Shown here piece by piece: positions 1 through 9,392 of a stretch of DNA of 64,000 nt. The notes beneath the pieces are model-generated. The model was not told the DNA's origin. It searched no databases and worked only from the letters and a program-made list of their open reading frames with translations. The stretch spans positions 50,158-114,157 of the forward strand of contig JAHZBA010000004.1 of NCBI GenBank assembly GCA_019423635.1, given 5' to 3'. A program made the position numbers and the translations under genes. This DNA is from Clostridiales bacterium. Its GTDB lineage: Bacteria > Bacillota > Clostridia > Oscillospirales > Oscillospiraceae. Position 1 is the stretch's first letter; each line of letters starts with the position of its first letter.

Positions 1-144
1 AGCGGCTGCGACAAGCAGGCTGTGGGCCAGTTTGCCGCTGAGGTCCGCGAGAAGCGTCCTCCCGAGCCGTATAAGGGCAAGGGCATCAAGTACGTTGACG
101 AAGTCATCCGCCGCAAGGTCGGCAAGACCGGCGCGAAGAAGTAA
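1..144 (+). CDS. rplF: Ribosomal protein L6, C-terminal fragment
   Basis: The window opens inside this gene, in frame 1; the last 47 codons and the TAA stop are present. The tail with [12 protein letters not shown] and a lysine-rich end is the conserved C-terminus of bacterial uL6, a large-subunit protein at the base of the L7/L12 stalk near the factor-binding centre. It is followed at 14 bp by rplR, the standard order of the spc operon. The 5' part lies outside the window. Confidence 0.95.
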   Translation, partial: SGCDKQAVGQFAAEVREKRPPEPYKGKGIKYVDEVIRRKVGKTGAKK

Positions 145-158
145 GGAGGTGTGCCGTT

Positions 159-518
159 ATGATTAAAAGACCCAATACCAACGCTCAGCGTCTCAGACGC
201 CATAAGCGCGTGCGCGCCAAGATCTCCGGCACGCCGGAGATGCCGCGTCTGAATGTGTTCCGCAGCGAGGCCAATATCTATGCCCAGGTCATCGACGATG
301 TCCACGGCGTGACTCTGGTCTCCGCTTCCTCCCTGGATAAGGCCGTCGAGGGTTACGGCGGCAACGTGGCCGCCGCCGAGGCGGTCGGCAAGCTGGTGGC
401 CGAGCGGGCCAAGGCCAAGGGAATCGAGACGGTGGTCTTTGACCGCGGCGGTTACCTGTATCACGGCCGCGTGAAGGCTCTGGCCGAGGGTGCCCGTGAG
501 GGCGGCCTGAAATTCTAA
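159..518 (+). CDS. rplR: 50S ribosomal protein L18
   Basis: 119 residues, the usual length. uL18 binds 5S rRNA in the central protuberance. The basic N-terminus ([11 protein letters not shown]), the FRS segment and the C-terminal [23 protein letters not shown] block are the family hallmarks. A GGAGG lies 10 bp before the ATG. It sits between rplF and rpsE in the spc operon and is expected to be co-transcribed and controlled with it. Confidence 0.97.
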   Translation: MIKRPNTNAQRLRRHKRVRAKISGTPEMPRLNVFRSEANIYAQVIDDVHGVTLVSASSLDKAVEGYGGNVAAAEAVGKLVAERAKAKGIETVVFDRGGYLYHGRVKALAEGAREGGLKF

Positions 519-535
519 GGGAGGAGGAACGAGAC

Positions 536-1036
<501 letters not shown>

Positions 1037-1049
1037 GGAGGCGCGAAAC

Positions 1050-1232
1050 ATGGCAAACTTAACTATTAAGCTCGTCAAGAGCCTGAACGGCCGCCTGGAA
1101 AAGCAGGTTGCCACCGCAAATTCCCTGGGGCTGCGCAAGATTGGTGATACCACCGTGCAGCCCGACAACGACCAGACCCGTGGTAAGATCGCAAAAATCG
1201 GATATCTGCTGCAGGTCACAGAAGAGAAGTAA
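1050..1232 (+). CDS. rpmD: 50S ribosomal protein L30
   Basis: 60 residues, the bacterial length of uL30. The ATG at 1050 follows an AAGGAGG site 8 bp upstream; a longer reading frame opens earlier (870) but would run through rpsE in another frame and is not used. The single domain contains the [10 protein letters not shown] segment typical of L30. It lies 13 bp after rpsE and 13 bp before rplO. Confidence 0.96.
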   Translation: MANLTIKLVKSLNGRLEKQVATANSLGLRKIGDTTVQPDNDQTRGKIAKIGYLLQVTEEK

Positions 1233-1245
1233 GGAGGCACGAGGA

Positions 1246-1686
1246 ATGAAATTAAGCGAACTGTCTCCCGCCGAAGGGTCCGTCCGTGAGGCTTACCGCA
1301 AGGGCCGGGGTGCCGGTTCCGGCAACGGCAAGACCGGCGGCCGCGGCCACAAGGGCCAGAAGGCCCGGTCCGGCGGCAAGACCCGGATCGGCTTTGAGGG
1401 CGGCCAGATGCCTCTGGCCCGCCGGGTCCCCAAGCGCGGTTTCAACAACATCTTTGCAAAGCCCCTGGAGATCGTCAATCTGAACGCCCTGAACGCCTTT
1501 GACGACGGCGAGACCGTCACCGCCGAGGCGCTGCTGGAGAAGGGAATCCTCTCCAAGTGCGCCTATGGCTACAAGGTTCTGGGCAACGGAAAGATCGAGA
1601 AGAAAGTCACTGTCAAGGCTTCTGCGTTCTCTGCTTCTGCCAAGGAGGCCATCGAGGCAGCTGGCGGAAAGGCAGAGGTGATGTAA
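1246..1686 (+). CDS. rplO: 50S ribosomal protein L15
   Basis: 146 residues. uL15 is an early assembly protein of the large subunit. The long glycine/arginine/lysine-rich N-terminal extension (residues 18-45, [24 protein letters not shown] pattern) and [17 protein letters not shown] are diagnostic. ATG at 1246 is preceded by AGGAGG. An upstream in-frame opening (from 1108) belongs to rpmD in another frame and is rejected. Its stop is one base from the secY start, suggesting translational coupling. Confidence 0.97.
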   Translation: MKLSELSPAEGSVREAYRKGRGAGSGNGKTGGRGHKGQKARSGGKTRIGFEGGQMPLARRVPKRGFNNIFAKPLEIVNLNALNAFDDGETVTAEALLEKGILSKCAYGYKVLGNGKIEKKVTVKASAFSASAKEAIEAAGGKAEVM

Positions 1687-1687
1687 C

Positions 1688-3088
1688 GTGATCCAGACGA
1701 TTCGCAAGGCGTGGGGAATTCCTGAGCTGCGGAAGAAGATCATCTTTACACTCCTCATTCTGCTGATCTTCCGGATCGGCAATGCCATCACTGTCCCCTA
1801 TATCAACAAAGACGCCCTGCAGGCCCAGCTCAGCACCATGGGCAGCACCTATTTCGGTCTGCTGAACACCATGAGCGGCGGCGCCTTCTCCATGGCCACG
1901 GTCTTTGCCCTGAGCATTCAGCCCTATATCAACAGCTCCATCATCATCCAGCTGCTGACGGTGGCGATTCCGGCTCTGGAGCGGCTGGCCAAGGACGGCG
2001 GTGAAGAGGGCAAGAAGAAGATCCAGTCCATCACCCGCTACACCACCGTGGCCATCGCGATTTTGCAGTCCGTCGGCTACTATATGATGATGCAGCGCTA
2101 CAATCTGCTGGCGACCGGTGCCACCGGCGTCTGGCCGGCCATCGTGATTGTGGTGACGCTGATTGCGGGTTCGTCCTTCGTCATGTGGATGGGTGAGCAG
2201 GTCACCGAGTTCGGCGTGGGCAACGGCATCTCCATCATCCTCTTCGGCGGCATTCTGGCCCGGGTTCCCAACATGATCTCCGGCATGATTGACGGCGTGC
2301 AGACCTGGTCCGGCATGAGAGCCGGCACGGTGAGCTATGACGCGCTGGTGTCCCAGTATCAGTCCGCCGGCTATCCGGCGGAGACCGCCCAGCAGCAGGC
2401 CCAGGCCATCATCGACAGTGCCATCGCCCCCTGGGGCATCGTGCTGCTGGTGGTGGGCATCCTGGCTCTGATCGTGTTCATCGTGTTCATCAATGACGCC
2501 GAGCGCCGCATCCCCGTGCAGTACGCCAAGCGCCAGGTGGGCCGGAAGATGTACGGCGGCCAGAGCAGCAACCTGCCCATGAAGGTGAATATGTCCGGCG
2601 TGCTGCCCATCATCTTCGCCCAGAGCATTGCCACGCTGCCCATCACCGTGTGGAGCTTCATCGGGGTCCCCGAGAAGGGCACCACGGCCTACAGCGTCTA
2701 CAGCGCCATTGACTCCCAGTCCATCATCTATATGGTGGTGTACTTTGTGATGATCATCGGCTTCAGCTATTTCTACTCCAGCATTCAGTTCAACCCCGTG
2801 GAGATCGCCAACAACCTGAAGAAGCAGGGCGGCTTCATTCCGGGCTTCCGTCCCGGCAAGCCCACCATCGACTTCATCAAGAAGGTCCTGAACAAGATCA
2901 CCATGTTCGGCGCCATCTATCTGGGCATTGTGGCGATCTGCCCCCTGATCGCAGGCAAGATCATCGGCAACACCAGCGTGTCCATCGGCGGTACCTCCGT
3001 CATCATCGTGGTGGGCGTGGCCCTGGAGACCGTGAAGGCCCTGGAGACCCAGATGCTGATGCGGCAGTACAAGGGCTTCCTGGAGTAA
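1688..3088 (+). CDS. secY: Protein translocase subunit SecY
   Basis: 466 residues with GTG start at 1688, one base after the rplO stop. SecY is the channel-forming subunit of the Sec translocon. Ten hydrophobic segments are visible, beginning with the first at residues 15-33 and the plug region SGGAFSMATVFALSIQPYI; the cytosolic loops carry the conserved positively charged NDAERRIPVQYAKR motif (loop C4) and the loop-C5 GGFIPGFRPGKPT segment. There is an unusually long periplasmic loop (residues about 190-245) rich in Ala and Gln. SecG is encoded separately at 10177-10407. Confidence 0.97.
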   Translation: MIQTIRKAWGIPELRKKIIFTLLILLIFRIGNAITVPYINKDALQAQLSTMGSTYFGLLNTMSGGAFSMATVFALSIQPYINSSIIIQLLTVAIPALERLAKDGGEEGKKKIQSITRYTTVAIAILQSVGYYMMMQRYNLLATGATGVWPAIVIVVTLIAGSSFVMWMGEQVTEFGVGNGISIILFGGILARVPNMISGMIDGVQTWSGMRAGTVSYDALVSQYQSAGYPAETAQQQAQAIIDSAIAPWGIVLLVVGILALIVFIVFINDAERRIPVQYAKRQVGRKMYGGQSSNLPMKVNMSGVLPIIFAQSIATLPITVWSFIGVPEKGTTAYSVYSAIDSQSIIYMVVYFVMIIGFSYFYSSIQFNPVEIANNLKKQGGFIPGFRPGKPTIDFIKKVLNKITMFGAIYLGIVAICPLIAGKIIGNTSVSIGGTSVIIVVGVALETVKALETQMLMRQYKGFLE

Positions 3089-3101
3089 GTGAGGCGGCTT
3101 T

Positions 3102-3734
3102 ATGAAACTGATCCTGTTGGGCGCCCCCGGCGCCGGCAAGGGCACACAGGCTGAGAGACTGTGTCAGGAGTTGGACATTCCCACCATTTCTACCGGCAAC
3201 ATCCTCCGCGCCGCCATCAAAAACGGCACGCCCACGGGTCTGAAGGCCAAGTCCTTCATGGACGCGGGGCAGCTGGTGCCCGATGAGGTCATCATCGGCA
3301 TCATCACCGAGCGCCTGGCGGAGGCGGACTGTGCCAAGGGCTATATTCTGGACGGGGTGCCCCGCACCATCGCCCAGGCGGAGGCCCTGGAAAACAGCGG
3401 GATCAAATTTGACGCCGTGGTCTCCATCGAGGTCTCCGACGAGACCATCATGGAGCGCATGAGCGGCCGCCGCGTGTGTGAGTCCTGCGGGGCCAGCTAC
3501 CATCTGGTGGCTGTGCCCCCCCGGACCCCCGGCGTGTGCGACAGCTGCGGCGGCAGACTGATCCAGCGCAAGGATGATACCCCCGAGACCGTGAAGGCAC
3601 GTCTCGAGGTCTATCATAGGGAGACCGAGCCGCTGAAAGCGTTCTATTCTAAGCGGGGCCTCCTGAAATCCGTGGAGAACCAGCCCAGTGTTGCGGATAC
3701 CACGAAGGCGATTCTTCGCGTACTGGGGAGATGA
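3102..3734 (+). CDS. adk: Adenylate kinase
   Basis: 210 residues. Catalyses AMP + ATP to 2 ADP. The P-loop GAPGAGKGT is at residues 7-15, the AMP-binding STGNILR follows at about 30, and DGVPRT covers the conserved GFPRT position with a Val for Phe substitution. The lid is the zinc type: CESC at about residue 126 and CDSC at about 146 supply four cysteines, as in many Gram-positives. Placement between secY and map is the standard spc operon order in Firmicutes. Confidence 0.96.
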   Translation: MKLILLGAPGAGKGTQAERLCQELDIPTISTGNILRAAIKNGTPTGLKAKSFMDAGQLVPDEVIIGIITERLAEADCAKGYILDGVPRTIAQAEALENSGIKFDAVVSIEVSDETIMERMSGRRVCESCGASYHLVAVPPRTPGVCDSCGGRLIQRKDDTPETVKARLEVYHRETEPLKAFYSKRGLLKSVENQPSVADTTKAILRVLGR

Positions 3735-3738
3735 GGCG

Positions 3739-4491
3739 ATGATTACGCTCAAGTCTCCCCACGAGGTCGAACTCATGCGCCGTGCCGGAAAAATTACCGC
3801 GGCTGCCCGTGCGTTAGCAGGGGAAATGGTAAGGCCCGGCGTAACAACCCAAGAGATCGACCACGCGGTGGAACACTTCATCCGCAAGCAGGGCGCGGTG
3901 CCGTCCTTCCTCCACTACAACGGCTATCCGGCCAGCGCCTGCATCAGCGTCAACGACGAGGTCATCCACGGCATCCCCGGAAAGCGGGTGCTGCAGGAGG
4001 GCGATATCGTCAGCGTGGATGTGGGGGCGTACATTGGAGGATTCCACGGCGACTGCGCGGCCACCTTCCCCTGCGGGCAGATCTCTCCCGAGGCTCAGAA
4101 CCTGATTGATGTCACCAGGCAGAGCTTCTTCGAGGGCATCCGCTTTGCCAAGGAGGGCTGCCGGCTGCAGGATATCTCTGCGGCAATCCAGACCTATGTG
4201 GAAAGCCACGGCTGCTCCGTTGTCCGGGAGTATGTGGGCCATGGGGTGGGCGCCAAGATGCACGAGGCGCCGGAGATCCCCAACTACGGCCACGCCGGAC
4301 GGGGGCCCAGGCTTCTTCGCGGCATGACTCTGGCCATTGAACCCATGGTGAACGCCGGTTCGGCAGCCATCCGGGTCTTGCCCGACGGCTGGACCGTCAA
4401 GACCCTGGACGGCAAATGGGCGGGCCATTACGAAAATACGATCCTGATTACCGACGGCGAGCCGGAGATTCTGACGGCACCCGCTATCTGA
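3739..4491 (+). CDS. map: Methionine aminopeptidase type I
   Basis: 250 residues from the ATG at 3739, four bases after the adk stop (TGAGGCG ATG, the site lying inside the end of adk). The frame is open from 3688 but the added N-terminus would overlap adk and has no homology. Removes initiator Met. Metal ligands are visible in order: SVDVGAY (Asp), HGDCAATF (Asp), GHGVGAKMHE (His), LAIEPM (Glu) and HYENTI (Glu). The two aspartates, one histidine and two glutamates match the pita-bread metalloprotease site. Confidence 0.96.
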   Translation: MITLKSPHEVELMRRAGKITAAARALAGEMVRPGVTTQEIDHAVEHFIRKQGAVPSFLHYNGYPASACISVNDEVIHGIPGKRVLQEGDIVSVDVGAYIGGFHGDCAATFPCGQISPEAQNLIDVTRQSFFEGIRFAKEGCRLQDISAAIQTYVESHGCSVVREYVGHGVGAKMHEAPEIPNYGHAGRGPRLLRGMTLAIEPMVNAGSAAIRVLPDGWTVKTLDGKWAGHYENTILITDGEPEILTAPAI

Positions 4492-4509
4492 TGAGGTAAG
4501 AAGAAGCGT

Positions 4510-4794
4510 ATGGAAATTGCAAAATCCAACATCGTCCGATCCGACGCCGGCCGGGACAAGGGCAAGCTCTTTGTGGTCCTTGCGGTGGAGGGGGAGTACC
4601 TCCTGCTGGCGGACGGAAAATCCAGAAAGGTGGAGACCCCCAAGCGCAAGAAGCGCAGGCATGTGCTGTTTGTGGCGGCGGAGTCCAACCGGCTTTCTGA
4701 AAAGATTAAGAGCCAAGAGAAGATCACCAACAGTGAACTTCGCCGGACCCTTGCGGCATTCCGCGAGGCACTCCAACCGGACCAGGAGGGATAA
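4510..4794 (+). CDS. KOW-domain RNA-binding protein
   Basis: 94 residues. The N-terminal half has the KOW pattern (GRDKGKLFVVLAVEGEYLLLADGKSRKVETPKRKKRRH) seen in L14e/L27e-like proteins: a small SH3-like barrel followed by a basic patch. The C-terminal half is helical and charged. Genes of this kind stand between map and infA in many Clostridia, so a role in ribosome assembly or translation is likely, but the exact function is not established. TAAGAAGAAG upstream provides a weak ribosome site. Confidence 0.85.
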   Translation: MEIAKSNIVRSDAGRDKGKLFVVLAVEGEYLLLADGKSRKVETPKRKKRRHVLFVAAESNRLSEKIKSQEKITNSELRRTLAAFREALQPDQEG

Positions 4795-4797
4795 CGT

Positions 4798-5016
4798 TTG
4801 GCAAAATCCGATATGATCGAAGTGGAAGGTGTTGTGGTGGAGGCTCTGCCCAACACGACGTTTCAGGTTGACATTGGAAACGGACACACGATTCTGGCGC
4901 ACATTTCCGGGAAACTCAGAATGAATTTCATCAGGATTCTGCCCGGCGACAAGGTGACAGTGGAGATGTCTCCCTATGACCTGACCCGTGGCCGGATCAC
5001 TTGGCGCAGCAAGTAA
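4798..5016 (+). CDS. infA: Translation initiation factor IF-1
   Basis: 72 residues, the normal length. S1-like OB fold binding the ribosomal A site during initiation. Start is TTG at 4798, two codons after the stop of the KOW gene, with AGGAGGG directly upstream; no ATG lies nearer than residue 5. Conserved landmarks include [26 protein letters not shown] and [23 protein letters not shown]. Confidence 0.96.
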   Translation: MAKSDMIEVEGVVVEALPNTTFQVDIGNGHTILAHISGKLRMNFIRILPGDKVTVEMSPYDLTRGRITWRSK

Positions 5017-5087
5017 GGCGCCGCTGTATTCGCAGCCGGACAGGCCGCGGGATCGGGGAGACCCGGCCGGCGGTATGGGGACTGTGA

Positions 5088-5246
<159 letters not shown>

Positions 5247-5272
5247 GATGAAATTGGAGGTGCTTTAAGAGT

Positions 5273-5641
5273 ATGGCACGTATTGCCGGTATTGACCTGC
5301 CCAAGGATAAGCGAATCGAGATCGGTTTGACCTATATCTATGGTATTGGCAGAAAGAGCGCTCAGGACATCCTGGCGCAGACAGGCATCAACCCCGACAC
5401 CCGGGTGAAGGATCTGACCGAGGCCGAGGAAGCCAAGCTTCGTGAGGCCATTGACCAGAGCTATACCGTGGAAGGCGACCTGCGCCGTCAGGTGGCTCTG
5501 GATATCAAGCGTCTGACGGAGATCGGCTGCTACCGTGGTACCCGTCATCGCCGTGGGCTGCCCGTTCGTGGTCAGCGCAGCAAGACCAACGCCCGCACCC
5601 GCAAGGGTCCCAAGAAGACCATTGCCAACAAGAAGAAGTAA
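5273..5641 (+). CDS. rpsM: 30S ribosomal protein S13
   Basis: 122 residues. uS13 in the 30S head contacts the P-site tRNA and forms intersubunit bridges. [26 protein letters not shown] is the standard start; the middle has [20 protein letters not shown], and the tail is a lysine-rich extension. Ribosome site TTGGAGG upstream. First gene of the rpsM-rpsK-rpsD-rpoA-rplQ alpha set. Confidence 0.97.
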   Translation: MARIAGIDLPKDKRIEIGLTYIYGIGRKSAQDILAQTGINPDTRVKDLTEAEEAKLREAIDQSYTVEGDLRRQVALDIKRLTEIGCYRGTRHRRGLPVRGQRSKTNARTRKGPKKTIANKKK

Positions 5642-5653
5642 GGAGGGATCAAC

Positions 5654-6058
5654 ATGGCAACTGCGAAATCTGGCGGCAAGAAGGTCATTCGCCGCCGCCG
5701 CGAAAAGAAGAACATCGAGCGTGGCCAGGTCCATATCCGTTCTTCGTTCAACAATACGATGGTGACTGTCACGGATACCCAGGGCAACGCCATCTCCTGG
5801 GCCTCTTCCGGCGGCCTGGGCTTCCGCGGCAGCAAGAAGTCCACGCCCTTTGCGGCGCAGACGGCCGCGGAGACTGCCGCCCGTGCCGCCATGGAGCACG
5901 GACTGAAGACCGTGGAGGTCTTCGTCAAGGGCCCCGGCCAGGGCCGTGAGGCTGCGATCCGCGCGCTGCAGGCGGTGGGCCTGGAAGTGACCATGATTAA
6001 GGACGTCACTCCCATCCCCCACAATGGCTGCCGTCCCCCCAAGCGTCGTCGCGTCTAA
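5654..6058 (+). CDS. rpsK: 30S ribosomal protein S11
   Basis: 134 residues. uS11 lies on the 30S platform, near the Shine-Dalgarno helix. Conserved [36 protein letters not shown] and the basic C-terminus [11 protein letters not shown] are present. AAGGAGG 8 bp upstream of ATG; 12 bp after rpsM. Confidence 0.97.
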   Translation: MATAKSGGKKVIRRRREKKNIERGQVHIRSSFNNTMVTVTDTQGNAISWASSGGLGFRGSKKSTPFAAQTAAETAARAAMEHGLKTVEVFVKGPGQGREAAIRALQAVGLEVTMIKDVTPIPHNGCRPPKRRRV

Positions 6059-6082
6059 TCGAAAGAGGAGGTAACAAGCGTT

Positions 6083-6709
6083 ATGGCAAGATATACCGGT
6101 GCAGTTTGCCGCCTTTGCCGCAGAGAGGGCCAGAAGCTCTTTTTGAAGGGCGACCGCTGCTATACGGACAAGTGCTCCATCGAGCGCCGCGGCTATGCGC
6201 CCGGAATGCACGGCAATGCGAGAAACAAGAAGCTCTCCGAGTACGGTTTGCAGCTGCGGGAAAAGCAGAAGGCCAAGCGGTACTACGGCGTGCTGGAGAG
6301 CCAGTTCCGCGATTATTTTGAGATGGCCAACAAGAAGTCCGGCGTCACCGGCGAGAACCTGCTGAGCATCCTGGAGACGCGGCTGGACAACGTGGTCTAT
6401 CGTCTCGGCTTTGCCATGAGCCGTGCCGAGGCCCGGCAGCTGGTGCTCCACGGACACTTCACGGTCAACGGCCGCAAGGTCAACGTGCCCTCCTTCCTGG
6501 TGAAGAGCGGCGACGTGGTGGAGCTGAAGGAGAAGTCCCGCAGTCTCGACAAGTTCAAGGGCTCCCTGGAGGCCAACGCCTCCCGCGTGGTGCCCAAGTG
6601 GCTGGAAATGGATAAGAACCATGTGGCCAAGGTCATTGCAGAACCTGCCCGCGAGGACATTGATCTGCCCATCGAGGAGCACCTCATCGTCGAGTTGTAC
6701 TCCAAGTAA
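6083..6709 (+). CDS. rpsD: 30S ribosomal protein S4
   Basis: 208 residues. uS4 nucleates 16S 5'-domain assembly. The N-terminal zinc motif is intact (CRLC at 9-12, Cys26, Cys31), so it is the C+ paralogue. The S4 RNA-binding domain lies at about residues 95-160 ([37 protein letters not shown]). In Bacillus rpsD is a separate autoregulated gene; here it stays inside the alpha operon, 24 bp after rpsK. Confidence 0.97.
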   Translation: MARYTGAVCRLCRREGQKLFLKGDRCYTDKCSIERRGYAPGMHGNARNKKLSEYGLQLREKQKAKRYYGVLESQFRDYFEMANKKSGVTGENLLSILETRLDNVVYRLGFAMSRAEARQLVLHGHFTVNGRKVNVPSFLVKSGDVVELKEKSRSLDKFKGSLEANASRVVPKWLEMDKNHVAKVIAEPAREDIDLPIEEHLIVELYSK

Positions 6710-6795
6710 GCGGAGGCTACCCTCGGATATGACAAGAACTGCCTGCGGCGGGCCATTTGGTTCCGCCGTAATGAGAAGATGAAGGAGGGTACTGC

Positions 6796-7746
6796 ATGAT
6801 CGAAATTGAAAAGCCCCAGATCGAGTGTATCGAGACGCCCGGTGATGCAACCTACGGCAAGTATGTTGTAGAGCCCCTGGAGCGCGGATATGGCACGACT
6901 CTGGGCAACGCGCTTCGCCGCATTATGCTTTCTTCTCTGCCTGGAACTGCGCCGACTACCATCAAGATCGCCGGCGTTCAGCACGAGTTCTCCACCATCG
7001 CCGGCGTGAAGGAGGATGTGACGGAGATCGTTCTGAACATCAAGGGTCTTTTGACCAAGCTCCACAGTGAGTCGGTCAAGACGGTCTATATTGAGGCTGT
7101 GGGCCCCTGTGAGGTGACCGCCGGCGATATCAAGGCGGACAGCGAGGTGGAGGTCCTGAACCCGGATCTGCACATCGCCACGTTGGACAGCGGCGGAAGC
7201 CTCAACATGGAGATCACCCTGTCCCACGGCAGGGGCTACGTGCCCGCCGACCGCAACAAGCCCCAGCAGAATGTGATCGGAACCATTGCCGTGGACTCCA
7301 TCTACACTCCCGTTTACAAGGTAAATTATACGGTCGAGCCCACCCGTGTGGGCGCCTCCAGCGACTTTGACAAGCTGACGCTGGAGGTCTGGACCGACGG
7401 CACCATTTCCGCCCGGGACGCCGTGTCCCTGGGCGCCAAGATCCTGTGCGACCACTTCACCCTCTTCACGGATCTCAGCGAGAACGTGGGCAGCAAGCCC
7501 ACGGTGGTGGAGAAGGCGGAGGCCCAGCGGGACAAGGTGCTGGAGATGACCATTGAGGAGCTGGATCTCTCGGTCCGCAGCTTCAACTGCCTCAAGCGCG
7601 CCAACATCAACACCGTCGAGGACCTGATTTCCAAGACCGAGGACGAGATGATGAAGGTCCGCAACCTGGGACGCAAGTCCCTGGAGGAGGTCATCAACAA
7701 GCTGGCCATGATGGGGCTGCATCTGGCCGACGAAGAGAATTCCTGA
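6796..7746 (+). CDS. rpoA: RNA polymerase alpha subunit
   Basis: 316 residues. N-terminal domain (1-230) for dimerisation and beta/beta' assembly contains [25 protein letters not shown]; the C-terminal domain (about 245-310) binds UP elements and activators and holds [23 protein letters not shown] and the helix-hairpin-helix [12 protein letters not shown]. Preceded by a 86 bp spacer with an AAGGAGG site. Standard penultimate gene of the alpha operon. Confidence 0.97.
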   Translation: MIEIEKPQIECIETPGDATYGKYVVEPLERGYGTTLGNALRRIMLSSLPGTAPTTIKIAGVQHEFSTIAGVKEDVTEIVLNIKGLLTKLHSESVKTVYIEAVGPCEVTAGDIKADSEVEVLNPDLHIATLDSGGSLNMEITLSHGRGYVPADRNKPQQNVIGTIAVDSIYTPVYKVNYTVEPTRVGASSDFDKLTLEVWTDGTISARDAVSLGAKILCDHFTLFTDLSENVGSKPTVVEKAEAQRDKVLEMTIEELDLSVRSFNCLKRANINTVEDLISKTEDEMMKVRNLGRKSLEEVINKLAMMGLHLADEENS

Positions 7747-7789
7747 CGCCGGAATTTCCGGTGAAATCCTACAGAAGGAGGAGACGAAC

Positions 7790-8134
7790 ATGCCCGGAAC
7801 TCGGAAACTTGGCAAGACCACGGATCAGCGCATGGCGATGCTGCGTCAGCAGGTCACAGATTTCCTGGACCATGGGAAGATGGAGACCACCGTTACCCGT
7901 GCCAAGGAGATCAAGCCCATGGCTGAGAAGATGATTACCCTTGGGAAAAAGAACGATCTGGCCGCCTACCGGCAGGCTATGAGCTTTATCACCCGCGAGG
8001 ATGTCTGCAAGAAGCTCTTTAAGGAGATCGCCCCCGGCTATGCCGAGCGCAACGGCGGCTACACCCGCATCGTCCGCACCGGCGTGCGCCGCGGCGACGC
8101 CGCGGAGACCGCGCTGATCGAGCTGGTAAAGTGA
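7790..8134 (+). CDS. rplQ: 50S ribosomal protein L17
   Basis: 114 residues. bL17 lies near the peptide exit tunnel. The start [21 protein letters not shown] and the end [13 protein letters not shown] are characteristic. AGGAGGAG upstream of the ATG. It closes the ribosomal operon and is followed by a strong intrinsic terminator within 10 bp. Confidence 0.97.
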   Translation: MPGTRKLGKTTDQRMAMLRQQVTDFLDHGKMETTVTRAKEIKPMAEKMITLGKKNDLAAYRQAMSFITREDVCKKLFKEIAPGYAERNGGYTRIVRTGVRRGDAAETALIELVK

Positions 8135-8139
8135 TCTGA

Positions 8140-8178
8140 AACGCCCTTTGCAAGTGCATTGCAAAGGGCGTTTTCTTC
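8140..8178 (+). terminator. Intrinsic terminator of the ribosomal operon
   Basis: A perfect stem of about 13-14 bp (AACGCCCTTTGCAA pairing with its complement) around a short GTGCA loop, followed by TTTTCTTCT. It lies just after the rplQ stop. The right arm also contains TTGCAA, which is the apparent -35 of the next promoter. Confidence 0.93.
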
Positions 8179-8187
8179 TGCTATAAT
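8159..8187 (+). promoter_or_regulatory. Promoter of the zinc-ribbon gene, embedded in the terminator
   Basis: TTGCAA at 8159-8164 and a perfect TATAAT at 8182-8187 with 17 bp spacing. The -35 is part of the descending arm of the ribosomal terminator, so the two signals share bases. Confidence 0.75.
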
Positions 8188-8270
8188 GGGAAAAGAGAAT
8201 CCATCGGGGCAGCGGACCGAACCCCCAGGGGTGGCCGGCCGCTGTGCGCGGACATGGGGAGGGCGGTTCC

Positions 8271-8657
8271 ATGAGAAAGGTCCAGTGCGAGGAGTGCGGT
8301 AAGCGGTACGATTTTGACATCGACGACTTCTGCCCCAAATGCGGCGCGTTCAACCAGCCGGCACGAACGAGGCGAATCGGGATGGATGGCAGTGTCGTTC
8401 GGGTGGACGGCATCAACGAGCGGAACCACCAGGGCTCCTTTGTCCATCGGGAGCTGCACGCGGAGGATCGGGAGCGGCGCAGAGTGGGCCTGGAGCGGAG
8501 TGCGCCCCGGGCGGCCAGGGCTGTCCGGCCGGTGGAGCAGAGTGCCTATCAGAAAGCCCGGAAAAAATCCAAAATGCCGCTGATTGGCTGGATTGTTCTG
8601 GCCATTATCGCCATCAACCTCTTCGGCAACCTGGTCAGCTTCCTCTTCCTCAGATGA
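8271..8657 (+). CDS. Zinc-ribbon, single-pass membrane protein
   Basis: 128 residues from the ATG at 8271 (GGGAGGGCGG upstream; an ATG at 8244 lacks a site). The N-terminus is a four-cysteine ribbon CEEC ... CPKC (residues 5-8 and 18-21), the middle is arginine-rich and poorly conserved, and the C-terminus has one transmembrane helix (about residues 107-126). Topology suggests a cytosolic zinc finger anchored at the membrane by its tail. No specific function can be given. Confidence 0.75.
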   Translation: MRKVQCEECGKRYDFDIDDFCPKCGAFNQPARTRRIGMDGSVVRVDGINERNHQGSFVHRELHAEDRERRRVGLERSAPRAARAVRPVEQSAYQKARKKSKMPLIGWIVLAIIAINLFGNLVSFLFLR

Positions 8658-8693
8658 AAAACGCCCCTGTGTCCTTGGACGCAGGGGTGCTGT
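8658..8693. terminator. Convergent terminator hairpin
   Basis: CGCCCCTG ... CAGGGGTG hairpin preceded by AAAAA on the plus strand, giving a T-run on the minus strand. It separates the plus-strand zinc-ribbon gene from the minus-strand lipoprotein and probably stops the minus transcript best. Confidence 0.6.
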
Positions 8694-8696
8694 CCT

Positions 8697-9236
8697 TCAG
8701 GCGGCGGGGATCTCCAGATCCAAAACCACCGGGGGATCGTCGGAATTTGAATCGGCGATTTTCACCGAGAGATGTGTGCTGTCGGTCCAGGTGAGACCGT
8801 AGACGTACTGGGATTCCTCCAGATCCAGCCGGGCCAGAAGCTGGCCGTCATAGCCATAGAGGCAGGAATCGCTCCACACATCATAGACGGCAGTGGTGAT
8901 GTCGCCGTCCCGCCAGGTGAGATTTGTGCCCAGGATGTCCTTGACAAAGGTCTCGGTCTCTGTGTCAAAGACGCCGTAGTAGGCAATTTGAGGGTTGATA
9001 TGCCCCTCCACCACCAGGAAGGTGCCCACCTGGGTTTCTCCCATGAGGGCGTTGACATTGGGCTCCCGCTTTTGCAGGTCATAGTCTTTGCCGCCGTAGG
9101 AAAAGATTACGCCGCCGGACGCCTGGGGGGTTTCGACAGGCGGCACGTCGACTGGTTCTTCGGCAGATGCGGGCGGTTTCCCGCCGCAGGCTGTCAGGAT
9201 CAGGCAGAGGACAGACAAAAGGCAGAGTTTTTTCAT
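8697..9236 (-). CDS. Putative lipoprotein of unknown function
   Basis: 179 residues. A signal peptide (MKKLCLLSVLCLIL) ends in the lipobox LTAC at residues 14-17, so the mature protein is probably a membrane-anchored lipoprotein starting CGGKPPAS, followed by a Pro/Glu-rich linker. The remainder is beta-rich with several Asp/Tyr pairs and no motif I recognise. AAGGAG lies just upstream of the ATG. It is transcribed divergently from the deacetylase gene at 9393. Confidence 0.7.
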   Translation of the reverse strand: MKKLCLLSVLCLILTACGGKPPASAEEPVDVPPVETPQASGGVIFSYGGKDYDLQKREPNVNALMGETQVGTFLVVEGHINPQIAYYGVFDTETETFVKDILGTNLTWRDGDITTAVYDVWSDSCLYGYDGQLLARLDLEESQYVYGLTWTDSTHLSVKIADSNSDDPPVVLDLEIPAA

Positions 9237-9392
9237 GAGAGATCTCCTTGCGGGAAAGATGAAAACAGGATACCTCCTGATGTAGAAAAAATCTCAACAA
9301 ATTCGTGACAATTCGACAACAGATTTTAACAGTGGTATTTTTCCGCGCCCGGCGCACACTATCCTCGAAAACGGAGAGAGGAATGGAAGCGG

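Noticed and set aside
1613..3145. 510-codon minus-strand open frame opposite secY, and similar long frames opposite rpsM-rpsD, rpoA, fakA, the XRE gene and rny
   Set aside because: Rich in His/Gly/Asp, no ribosome sites, and exactly opposite genes of certain identity. They are by-products of high GC codon use.
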